Below, piece after piece: positions 17,501 to 24,500 of a DNA stretch of 64,000 nucleotides; within the stretch, counting starts at the first letter, position 1, and each line of letters starts with the position of its first letter. Made by a program: the position numbers and the translations under genes. The notes beneath the pieces were generated by a model. That model had not been told where the DNA came from and did not search any database. It worked only from the letters and a program-made list of their open reading frames with translations. Source of the DNA: Arthrobacter sp. ov118 (GTDB lineage Bacteria > Actinomycetota > Actinomycetes > Actinomycetales > Micrococcaceae); the NCBI RefSeq assembly GCF_900116495.1, contig NZ_FPAY01000001.1:62001-126000 (forward strand), read 5' to 3'.

Positions 17501-18789
17501 ATCAACTCCTGACCGGCCGGGTGGAGTCGCACCTGTACATTCTCGACGCCACCGGCACCTTCGGCACGGCCTCGGCGGCGTCCCGGGTCGGAGCGGTGGT
17601 TGGCCTGCATGAGCTCCGCCGTGCAGCCAGGGTCCTGCAACGGGTCGCCGAAGAAGTCACCGCGCGGCTCGGCGTGCCTGCGTCCACGCCGCGTCCGCCG
17701 CTGGTGCTGGTACTCAGCGGCTGGGGTGCCTGGGTTTCGGGGTTCCGCTCCGGGCCGCTGGCATGGGCTGAAGACCTCGTCCATGACATCGTGAGGGACG
17801 GCCCCAGGGCCGGGATAACAGTCCTCGTCGCCGGCGAACGCGAGCTTGTGACTGCACGGTTCTTCGCCGCCGTGCCCAACCGGATCTACTTTCCCGCGGG
17901 CTCTACCGAAGAGGGACGCCTGGCGTGGCCACGGCTTCCAACCTTGGAGCCCACCCCCGGCCGCGTTGCCGTGTTTGGCCCCCTTGTGCCGGCTTCCTTG
18001 GCGACCGGCCATGCGGCCCAGCTGTTCGAGCCGCAGTTCACGACAGGGCGCTGCCCGGCGGATGGACCCGTCTCGACGGCGCCCTTTCGAGTTGACGCAC
18101 TGCCGGCCGTGGTGACCGTGGGCGAGGTCCTGGCCCGGTGCGGCGTCCGTGGGCGGGACCGGGGACAGGGCCAGGGGAAGTCGCCGCCCGATGCCCAGAT
18201 CACTCGCCTCCCGGGCGAAACGGGTACCCCGGTCCCGGCTGCGGCGCTGCTCATCGGAGTCGCGGGAGATGAGCTCGCGCCGCAGAGACTGCTTCTGCCG
18301 GCCGGCGGCGTTCTGGCGGTCCTCGGTGGCCCGGGGTCTGGGAAGAGCACACTGCTCGCGGCACTGCCGGCAATGAATACGGCCGAAACGTGGCTGGCGC
18401 CGCCGGCGGGGGCAGATCCCGTCAGGTACTGGTCAGGGGCCCACGCCAGCGCGCTGGCAGGAACGCTGGAACGGGCGGCGATAGCGCTGGCAGACGACTG
18501 CGATCTGCTCCCGCACGAGGCCAACAGCAGCCTGGCCGTCCTCAACAGCCTGGGCTGGCGGGTGATCGTGGCGGCGGGTTTCGGGCCTGCCTTTGGGGAA
18601 CGGGTGGCCCTCGCTTCCACTGCGCGCAGCCAGGGACGGGCGGTCCTGATTCGTCCGCGGGGACTTCTCGATGGCGAGTTGTTCGGCGTCCGGTTCGAAC
18701 CGGAACAGAATCCTCCGGCGGGACGCGCCGTCGTGCTTTTCGACGGCCGCGCCACGCCCGTCCAGCTGGCTGCGCTTCCGGACGGGTAG
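14572..18789 (+). CDS. FHA-domain FtsK/SpoIIIE ATPase, EssC/EccC-like
   Basis: 1405 aa from ATG at 14572, which has AAAGGA upstream and starts MIFHCTLVAGP; the frame is open further up but untypical. Domains: an N-terminal beta region, an FHA domain (about 120-195, with IGRGG, SREH and GSANGTS), two membrane segments (about 238-285), then three FtsK-like ATPase modules. The first has Walker A GTTGSGKS (about 611-618) and Walker B VIVIDEF. The second, about residue 961, is degenerate (GTGAGGRD). The third has an intact GGPGSGKST (about 1251). This is the layout of EssC/EccC, the motor of type VII secretion. No WXG100 substrate or Ecc/Ess partner lies nearby, so its cargo is unknown. Confidence 0.85.
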   Translation: MIFHCTLVAGPLGQGTLGPGSTPGGRLIELATEVPDACPGADLEAAIARCYGTGHLFVRGARVAAMTVGAAPLVHGAVLVENSVLGDGSALGSASGVTSRSGPGSAETATLLLAVHGGPGAGTLVALRRGRFRIGRGGAGIVIPDPALSREHAQLDVSDADVTIADLGSANGTSVDARMVRTVPVTTASWIRCGDSTMSLRLGTPAMPDVAEPVTARAGSSVAEPLVVRSTAAPSHRAAVAVAAVLPILVGVGLALLTGTWMFLAFTAVSAVSVLVPLLTGRRQRRELAAAIAGAALQDLERRRQAAPSAADLVLSLAAGSPAPEATGHGEPREIWLRLGLADQRANIRLDPPDPGFLPPPLGQVPVTLDPASAVVTVHGPASAAVGLVRSFILQLAAFPLTGSTGLLVHGPVDTVPLAARFLPGVTLSADEATTAGLLAAGPGGTADCGILILWAAPERSGAAAGAEAAAAVPALRSLATAHGWRVIECSPEPHPRPPQTHPGIVLGRRAALVRAGAPPLEFVPDLVPPAVFDRFCRGFQGGGRTLAVPRPAIPRRCSLADVLPLGPLDISRRWSRSGPAAGLGVAVGAGSSGSVYLDLRADGPHFLVAGTTGSGKSEFLRTLAGGLAASHPPDRVNLLFIDFKGGSGLGPLTGLPHCVGMLTDLGAAEVDRTLVSLRAEVRRREELLARAGVPDLAGYEASPAPGPPVPYLVIVIDEFRILVDEAPAALAELMRIAAIGRSLGIHLIMATQRPQGAVNADIRANVTTCIALRVQTGPESVDIMGSGLAAAIPIARPGRAFLVRGSQAPEEFQTATLAPGTTMWTTGAVTVRTVADALTRPNAAAGAGAAGATTGDSPGGQDHACSAAPARAQGPGSLIDVVAGLWHKSGGRPLRRPVADPLPALLQPLDPAPHDPDTAPDTDPGTDPGLVRLGRVDLPELQRVTELVWNSAAHGHLGLIGTGAGGRDTAVALTVNQLLTGRVESHLYILDATGTFGTASAASRVGAVVGLHELRRAARVLQRVAEEVTARLGVPASTPRPPLVLVLSGWGAWVSGFRSGPLAWAEDLVHDIVRDGPRAGITVLVAGERELVTARFFAAVPNRIYFPAGSTEEGRLAWPRLPTLEPTPGRVAVFGPLVPASLATGHAAQLFEPQFTTGRCPADGPVSTAPFRVDALPAVVTVGEVLARCGVRGRDRGQGQGKSPPDAQITRLPGETGTPVPAAALLIGVAGDELAPQRLLLPAGGVLAVLGGPGSGKSTLLAALPAMNTAETWLAPPAGADPVRYWSGAHASALAGTLERAAIALADDCDLLPHEANSSLAVLNSLGWRVIVAAGFGPAFGERVALASTARSQGRAVLIRPRGLLDGELFGVRFEPEQNPPAGRAVVLFDGRATPVQLAALPDG
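14597..14629 (+). other. Strong hairpin just inside the FHA/FtsK coding start
   Basis: The arms CTGGCCCT (14597-14604) and AGGGCCAG (14622-14629) are complementary, and CTAGGG/CCCTAG inside them pairs as well with a 2-nt bulge. The hairpin starts 25 bp into the gene and could slow initiation or serve as a binding site. This is inference. Confidence 0.4.
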
Positions 18790-18810
18790 CGGCAGGACGG
18801 CCAACGACAA

Positions 18811-18827
18811 GACAGGCAGTGCCTGTC
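18811..18827 (+). terminator. Possible weak terminator after the FHA/FtsK gene
   Basis: GACAGG and CCTGTC pair around a 5-nt loop, 22 bp after the stop at 18789. The stem is short and there is no T-run, so support is weak. Confidence 0.3.
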
Positions 18828-18850
18828 TGGGATTCGACTGAAGTGCGGTA

Positions 18851-19432
18851 TTACAGTGCGGGCGGGGAGCCGGCGGCGCGCGACGCGAAAGCTATGACCC
18901 TCTTGTCGAAGAGCAACACGATGGTGGTCACAGCCGGGACCAGCATGGCCAGTCCCGCCAGCGGAAAGCCGCCGGTCAGGGTGGGAAAGCCAATGGTCAG
19001 CACGAACAGCTGGGCCACCAGAGCGCCGGCCCTCGGCCAGCGAAAACCGCGCATCAGGAAGCGTGCCACCGCGAAAAGCCAAACGGAGAACGCCAGCAGC
19101 AGCCCCAGCGTGAAGACGGCACCCCAGAAAGAGAGCACGGGCGCTCCGGTCAGGAGCTGCGTGCCGTACCAGCCGGCCGCAACCAGCAAGGCCGCCGCCT
19201 CGAGGGCGACGACGACAGCGATCACCACGATCGCCTTGGGCCGCCCGGTTGCGGCAGGGTCTCCCGCCGTGCTCCGGAGGGGACCACCCGCGGGATGTCC
19301 GCCGGAGTTTCCGCCGGCGTTGCCGTCCGCATTTCCGCCGGCGTTGCCGTCCGCATTTCCGCCGGCGTTGGCGTCCGCATTGTCGTCGGCATTTGCAGGA
19401 AGATCTTCAGGGTTTACAGGGGGCCTTGACAC
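18851..19432 (-). CDS. Small membrane protein with Asn/Ala/Gly repeat N-terminus
   Basis: 193 aa, not recognised. The first ~45 residues are a low-complexity Asn/Asp/Ala/Gly stretch built on NADGNAGG units encoded by a 24-bp tandem repeat. Four hydrophobic segments follow (about 68-90, 100-122, 135-150 and 155-175), with Arg/Lys at the loop ends, so it is an integral membrane protein with a disordered N-terminus. The GTG start at 19432 has no good Shine-Dalgarno but lies just downstream of a minus-strand TATGTC, so a near-leaderless mRNA is possible. It converges on the FHA/FtsK gene. No function can be assigned. Confidence 0.65.
   Translation of the reverse strand: MSRPPVNPEDLPANADDNADANAGGNADGNAGGNADGNAGGNSGGHPAGGPLRSTAGDPAATGRPKAIVVIAVVVALEAAALLVAAGWYGTQLLTGAPVLSFWGAVFTLGLLLAFSVWLFAVARFLMRGFRWPRAGALVAQLFVLTIGFPTLTGGFPLAGLAMLVPAVTTIVLLFDKRVIAFASRAAGSPPAL
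19312..19383. repeat. 24-bp tandem repeat, three copies
   Basis: Copies at 19312-19335 and 19336-19359 are identical (CCGCCGGCGTTGCCGTCCGC plus ATTT); the third at 19360-19383 has two mismatches. It lies in frame (24 = 8 codons) in the N-terminus of the membrane protein, encoding NADGNAGG-type units, so copy number can change without frameshift. Confidence 0.9.
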
Positions 19433-19551
19433 ACTGGCACACTACCGGACATAGTCGTCTAGGTGTGAGGACGCCGCCACTGAATGTGATGCATCGCTCA
19501 CGGCCTCAAGCCATTTTGGCCTCTATTACCCCTTGTTTACACAGCGTTAAC

Positions 19552-19641
19552 ATGACACGCTTAATCCAGATGACCGAGGGGCCCCGAGTGGGGCCTTTTC
19601 TTATGGAGCCTCTAGTGAATAATTTCACAAAGGCATTTTAA
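19552..19641 (+). CDS. Possible 29-aa leader ORF upstream of whiB
   Basis: ATG at 19552 opens a 29-codon frame (MTRLIQMTEGPRVGPFLMEP and nine more residues) ending 33 bp before the WhiB start. It contains the terminator-like hairpin at 19580-19602. No clear ribosome site precedes it, so it may be chance; it is listed because of the hairpin inside it. Confidence 0.25.
   Translation: MTRLIQMTEGPRVGPFLMEPLVNNFTKAF
19580..19602 (+). terminator. Terminator-like hairpin in the whiB leader (possible attenuator)
   Basis: GGCCCC (19580-19585), loop GAGT, GGGGCC (19590-19595) and then TTTTCTT: the form of an intrinsic terminator on the plus strand. It is 73 bp before the WhiB ATG with no plus-strand gene close upstream, so it would act on a short leader transcript. 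Possible promoter elements are TTGACA at 19426-19431 and TTTACA at 19536-19541. Its role is inferred. Confidence 0.5.
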
Positions 19642-19674
19642 CGAGATTTCCCAGGAATGGAGTGACTGATCAGC

Positions 19675-19923
19675 ATGGATTGGCGTAACCGCGCAGCCTG
19701 CCTTGACAAGGACCCGGAGCTGTTCTTCCCCGTCGGCAACACCGGCCCTGCCCTCCTGCAAATCGAGGAAGCGAAAAGCGTCTGCCGGCGCTGCCCCGTT
19801 GTCGACACCTGCCTGCAATGGGCGCTGGAGTCCGGTCAGGACGCCGGCGTCTGGGGCGGCATGAGCGAGGACGAGCGCCGCGCCCTCAAGCGCCGTGCGG
19901 CACGGGCCCGGCGCGCTTCTTAG
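19675..19923 (+). CDS. whiB1: WhiB-family iron-sulfur transcriptional regulator (WhiB1-like)
   Basis: 82 aa. The four cluster cysteines are Cys9, Cys37, Cys40 and Cys46 (CxxC plus C-x5-C), followed by the GVWGG turn at 58-62 and a basic RRALKRRAARARR tail for DNA contact. WhiB proteins bind a [4Fe-4S] cluster and usually work with the primary sigma factor; WhiB1 of mycobacteria is essential and nitric-oxide sensitive. Its convergence on a pdtaS-like kinase gene matches mycobacterial whiB1-Rv3220c order, which supports the WhiB1 subtype. GGAATGGAG precedes the ATG at a rather long spacing. The leader carries a terminator-like hairpin. Confidence 0.9.
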   Translation: MDWRNRAACLDKDPELFFPVGNTGPALLQIEEAKSVCRRCPVVDTCLQWALESGQDAGVWGGMSEDERRALKRRAARARRAS

Positions 19924-19964
19924 TTGCGTTGCCGGAGCACCGGCAGCTCCTGCTAGAGCCTTGC

Positions 19965-20002
19965 GGCAGTGGCCGCGGACCGAGAGGTCCGCGGCCACTG
20001 CC
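19965..20002. terminator. Bidirectional terminator between whiB1 and pdtaS
   Basis: A perfect 16-bp stem (arms 19965-19980 and 19987-20002) with a 6-nt loop lies exactly between the two converging stops. A short CTTT follows on the plus strand. Confidence 0.85.
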
Positions 20003-20011
20003 CTTTAACGG

Positions 20012-21481
20012 CTACTGCGTCGCAAGGTTCAAGACAATCTGGACCGCGGTTCCCCCGCCGGTGCGGGCCTGCCACTGGATGGTGCCGGCCAGTTCGCTGG
20101 TGACCAGTGTCCGGACGATCTGCAGGCCAAGGCCCTCGGTGTACGGCTTGTCCGGAAGCCCGACGCCGTCGTCCTCCACAGTCACTGTCAGGAGTTCATG
20201 CCCGTCCTCGGTCTCGGAGCGGTCGGCAATCAGCCAGACAGTGCCGGTGCGTCCCTCCAGCCCGTGCTCGACGGCGTTGGTGACCAGCTCATTGATGACG
20301 AGGGCCAGCGGGGTGGCGAAATCACTCGGCAGGTCGCCAAAGAGGCCCGAGCGCTGTGTCTTCACCTGCTGGGAGGGCGAGGCGACCTCGGCCGAGAGGC
20401 GGAACTGGCGGCCGATAAGTTCGTCAAAATCAACGCTCTGGGTCAGGCCCTGGGACAGCGTCTCATGCACCAAGGCAATGGTCGCCACCCGCCGCATGGC
20501 CTGCTCGAGCCCCTGCTTGGCCTCGTCGCTGACCATTCGCCGGGACTGCATCCGCAAGAGGGCCGCGACGGTTTGCAGATTGTTCTTCACCCGGTGATGG
20601 ATTTCCCGGATGGTGGCGTCCTTGGTGACCAGTTCCATCTCCCGGCGACGCAGTTCCGAGACGTCGCGGCACAGGACCAGGGCGCCGAACCGCTGCTGCT
20701 CGTCGCGCAGCGGGATGGCACGCAGCGAAAGGCTCACGCCGCGTGACTCGATTTCGCTGCGCCACGGCATGCGCCCCGTGACGACGAGCGGCAGTGTTTC
20801 ATCGACCAGGCGCCGGTCCTTCAGGAGCCCGGCGGTCACCTCGGCAAGTGAGCGGCCCTCGAGGGACTCTCCGTCGCCGAGGCGACGGAATGCGGAAACG
20901 CCGTTGGGGCTGGCGTACTGCACTATCCCCTCAGCGTCGAGCCTGATCAGACCGTCGCCCACGCGCGGGGCGCCGCGGCGTGAGCCCGTGGGCGAGGCAA
21001 AGTCCGGCCACAAGCCCAGGGTCCCCATGCGGAGCAGATCGTAGGCGCACTGCCGGTAGGTGAGTTCGAGCCGGGACGGCATCCGCGAGCTGGAGAGATC
21101 CATGTGGGACGTCACGATGGCCAGCGTGCGGCCGTTGCGCACCATGGGGACGGCTTCCACCCGCAGCGCCATGTCGCTGCTCCAGTTGGTCTCGTTGGAG
21201 CGCTCGATCACGCGGCTTTCCCACGCCTTGTCGACCAGCGGCTGCAGGTCCGACCTGATCCCCTCCCCCACGAAGTCGGTGTGGAACACCGTGTGCGTGG
21301 TGGAGGGGCGGACGTGGGCGAGTGCCACGTAGCCGAACTCAGGATGCGGGAACCACAGGGCGAGGTCGGCGAACGCGAGGTCGGCGACCATCTGCCAGTC
21401 GCCGACCAAGAGGTGCAGCCACTCGGCATCCCCCGGGCCAAAATCAGCATGCTCCCTGATAGGGTCCGTAAAGATTGCCAC
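20012..21481 (-). CDS. pdtaS: PdtaS-type sensor histidine kinase (HisKA_2/HWE-like)
   Basis: 489 aa cytosolic kinase without membrane segments. An N-terminal GAF-like domain (about 1-150) is followed by a PAS domain (about 175-275), a HisKA_2 helix with EIHHRVKNNLQTV (phospho-acceptor at His295/296), and an ATPase domain with NELVTNAVEHGL and DDGVGLP. In mycobacteria PdtaS phosphorylates the ANTAR-domain RNA-binding regulator PdtaR; no pdtaR is visible here. The order pdtaS converging on whiB1 matches Mycobacterium Rv3220c/Rv3219. Signal and target are inferred from the family only. Confidence 0.87.
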   Translation of the reverse strand: MAIFTDPIREHADFGPGDAEWLHLLVGDWQMVADLAFADLALWFPHPEFGYVALAHVRPSTTHTVFHTDFVGEGIRSDLQPLVDKAWESRVIERSNETNWSSDMALRVEAVPMVRNGRTLAIVTSHMDLSSSRMPSRLELTYRQCAYDLLRMGTLGLWPDFASPTGSRRGAPRVGDGLIRLDAEGIVQYASPNGVSAFRRLGDGESLEGRSLAEVTAGLLKDRRLVDETLPLVVTGRMPWRSEIESRGVSLSLRAIPLRDEQQRFGALVLCRDVSELRRREMELVTKDATIREIHHRVKNNLQTVAALLRMQSRRMVSDEAKQGLEQAMRRVATIALVHETLSQGLTQSVDFDELIGRQFRLSAEVASPSQQVKTQRSGLFGDLPSDFATPLALVINELVTNAVEHGLEGRTGTVWLIADRSETEDGHELLTVTVEDDGVGLPDKPYTEGLGLQIVRTLVTSELAGTIQWQARTGGGTAVQIVLNLATQ

Positions 21482-21516
21482 TACACCTCCATTTGCGACA
21501 CCGGGACAGCACAGCC

Positions 21517-24500
21517 CTAGCGTCGGACGATTGACCTCAAGAGCCTCAATGCTACCGACAGCGAGGCCATGTCATCTGCTTCAAGCGCATTGACCTCGTC
21601 GAACATGGACTCCGCCCGGCCAAGCTGCTCCGCGTTCTGGCTCTCCCAGGCCGCCAGCCGTTCCTCGGCGGGAGTCCCGGCCGGGGTGCTGCCCAGCACC
21701 GCCGTCGTCATGTCCGAGACGGTCGAATAGAGGTCGTCACGCAGGGCCGCGCGGGCGAGGGCCTGCCACCGGTCCTTCCTCGGCAGCTTCGTGATGCGTT
21801 CTAGGAGGGAATCGACATGGAAGCGATTGAAGACCGCGTAGTACACGTGGGCGATCTCGGCCACGGGTTCCGGGCTCGCATGGACGATCTTGGCGATATC
21901 CAGCAGGACGAAGCTTTCGAACAGTTCCGCCCAGCGGTGCGCGAGGTCTTCCGGCAGCTCCCACCCGCGTGCCTTCTCCAGCCATGCGACCACCCGGGCA
22001 CGGTCCTCGCCGCGCAGGTAGTCCAGCAGCCGGGCCCGCATGGGATCCATGAGCGGCTTGAATTCCGCCACGATGTCGGCGATCGGACGGGACGCGCCGC
22101 CCTGGCCCAGGAGCCAGCGGACCGCCCGGTCCAGTAGCCGCCGGATGTCCAGATGGACGGTGCACCAGTGTTCGGTCGGGAACGACGCCGGCAGCTCGTT
22201 GAGCTCCTTGACCATGATGTCCAGTTCGTAGACCTCGCGGAGGGCCACGAACGCCTTGGCGAGGGCCGATTCCGTGGCCGACGTTTCCTCAATGGCACGG
22301 AACGCGAACGTGATGCCGCCGAGGTTGATCATGTCGTTGGCCACGACGGTTGCGATGATTTCGCGGCGCAGCGGGTGGGTGTCCAGTTCGGCGTCGAACC
22401 TCTCCCGCAGCTGCTCCGGGAAGTAGGCCCGCAGCGTCGAGCGGAACCATGGATCATCGGCGAGATCGCTGTCACGCAGAGCGGAAGCAAGTTCGATCTT
22501 GGCGTAGGCAGCCAGGACTGAAAGTTCCGGAGAGGTCAGTCCCTGGCCCTGCTCCAGCCGCTCCCGCAGCTCGAGAGTCGTGGGCAGGGCCTCCAGGTCG
22601 CGTTTGAGGTCTGCCGACTTCTCCAGCCAGTCCATAAGCCGTTCGTAGCTCGGGCTCCATTCGGCCACCCGCATCCGGTCGTTGAGGAGCAGGATGTTCT
22701 GGTCGATGTTGTCCTCCAGCACCAGCCGGCCGACCTCATCTGTCATCGACGCCAGGAACGGTGCCCGTTCCCCGCTGTCCAGTTTGCCGGCCGCGACCAT
22801 CCGGTCCACGAAGATCTTGATGTTGACCTCGTGGTCGGAGCAGTCCACGCCAGCGGAGTTGTCGATCGCGTCGGTGTTGAGGATGACACCCTGCAGCGCC
22901 GCTTCAATGCGTCCGCGCTGGGTCATCCCCAGGTTTCCGCCTTCGCCGACCACCTTCACGCGCAGCTCGCGGCCGTCGACGCGGATGGCGTCATTAGCCT
23001 TGTCGCCGACCTCGGCATTGGATTCCGTGCTCGCCTTGACGTAGGTGCCGATGCCGCCGTTGTAGAGCAGATCCGCCGGGGCCAGGAGGATCGCCCGCAA
23101 CAGCTCCGGCGGACTGAGCTCCGTGGTGCCGTCCGGGAGGCCGAGCGCCGCGCGGACCTGGGCGGACACCGGGATGACCTTGGCCTGCCGGGCAAAGATA
23201 CCGCCGCCTTCGCTGATGAGTGCCCTGTTGTAGTCGTCCCAGGAGGAACGGGGCAGTTCGAAGAGCCGCTGGCGCTCCGCGTAGGACGTCGCCGCATCGG
23301 GGGTGGGGTCCAGGAAGATGTGCCTGTGGTCGAAGGCGGCCAACAGGCGGATCTGCTTGGAGAGCAGCATCCCGTTGCCGAACACGTCGCCGGACATATC
23401 GCCGACGCCCACCACTGTGAAGGGCTCGGACTGGGTATCGAGGTCCAGTTCGCTGAAGTGCCGCTTGACCGATTCCCAGGCGCCGCGGGCGGTGATGCCC
23501 ATGGCCTTGTGGTCGTAGCCCACGGAGCCGCCGGAGGCGAACGCATCGCCGAGCCAGAAGCCGTATTCGGCGGCCAGCCCGTTGGCGATGTCGGAGAAGG
23601 AGGCCGTGCCCTTGTCGGCCGCGACCACGAGGTAGGAGTCGTCGTCGTCGTGGCGGACGACGTCGGCGGGCGGCGTGACGGTCTGGCCCTCCGGCGTCAC
23701 GATGAGGTTGTCCGTGATGTCCAGGAGCCCGCGGATGAACGTCTTGTAGCTCTCGATGCCCTCGGCCATCCAGGCACTGCGGTCGCTCGCTGGGTCCGGG
23801 AGCTGCTTGGCGTAGAACCCGCCCTTCGCGCCGGTGGGGACGATGACGGCGTTCTTGACGGTCTGTGCCTTGACGAGCCCCAGGATTTCGGTGCGGAAGT
23901 CTTCGCGCCGGTCCGACCAGCGCAGCCCGCCGCGGGCCACCTTCCCGAAGCGCAGGTGTACGCCTTCCACGCGGGGCGAGTAGACCCAGATTTCGAACAT
24001 CGGACGCGGGAACGGCAGTCCGTCGACGGCCGCCGGGCTCAGCTTGAAGCTGACGTGCGTCTTGTTCTGGAAGTAGTTGGTTCGCACGGTGGCCCGGATC
24101 AGGTTGGCGAAGGTCCGCAGCACGCGGTCGGCGTCCAGGGTGGCGACGTTTTCGATGGCGGCGTCCAGTTCGGCGCCGACTTGCTCCTGCTTAAGCTGGC
24201 GTTCGGCGTCGCTCAGCGCGGGATCGAATCGTGCGGCAAAGAGTCCGGTCAGCGCCCGGGCCACGTCCGGGTTTCCCAGTAGGGTGTCGGAGATGAACCC
24301 AAAGGAGTTGGTGTTGCCCATTTGCCGCATGTACTTGGCGTAGGCCCGCAGCACCACCACCTTGCGCCAGTGTATGCCCTCCCGCAGGACCAGCCGGTCG
24401 AAGCTGTCCGATTCCACGGCGCCGGTGACGGCAGCGCCGAAGGACTCGCCCAGCAGCTGGCCTGTGGCCTGGGGGTCCACACCTGCCGGGTACTTCAGGC

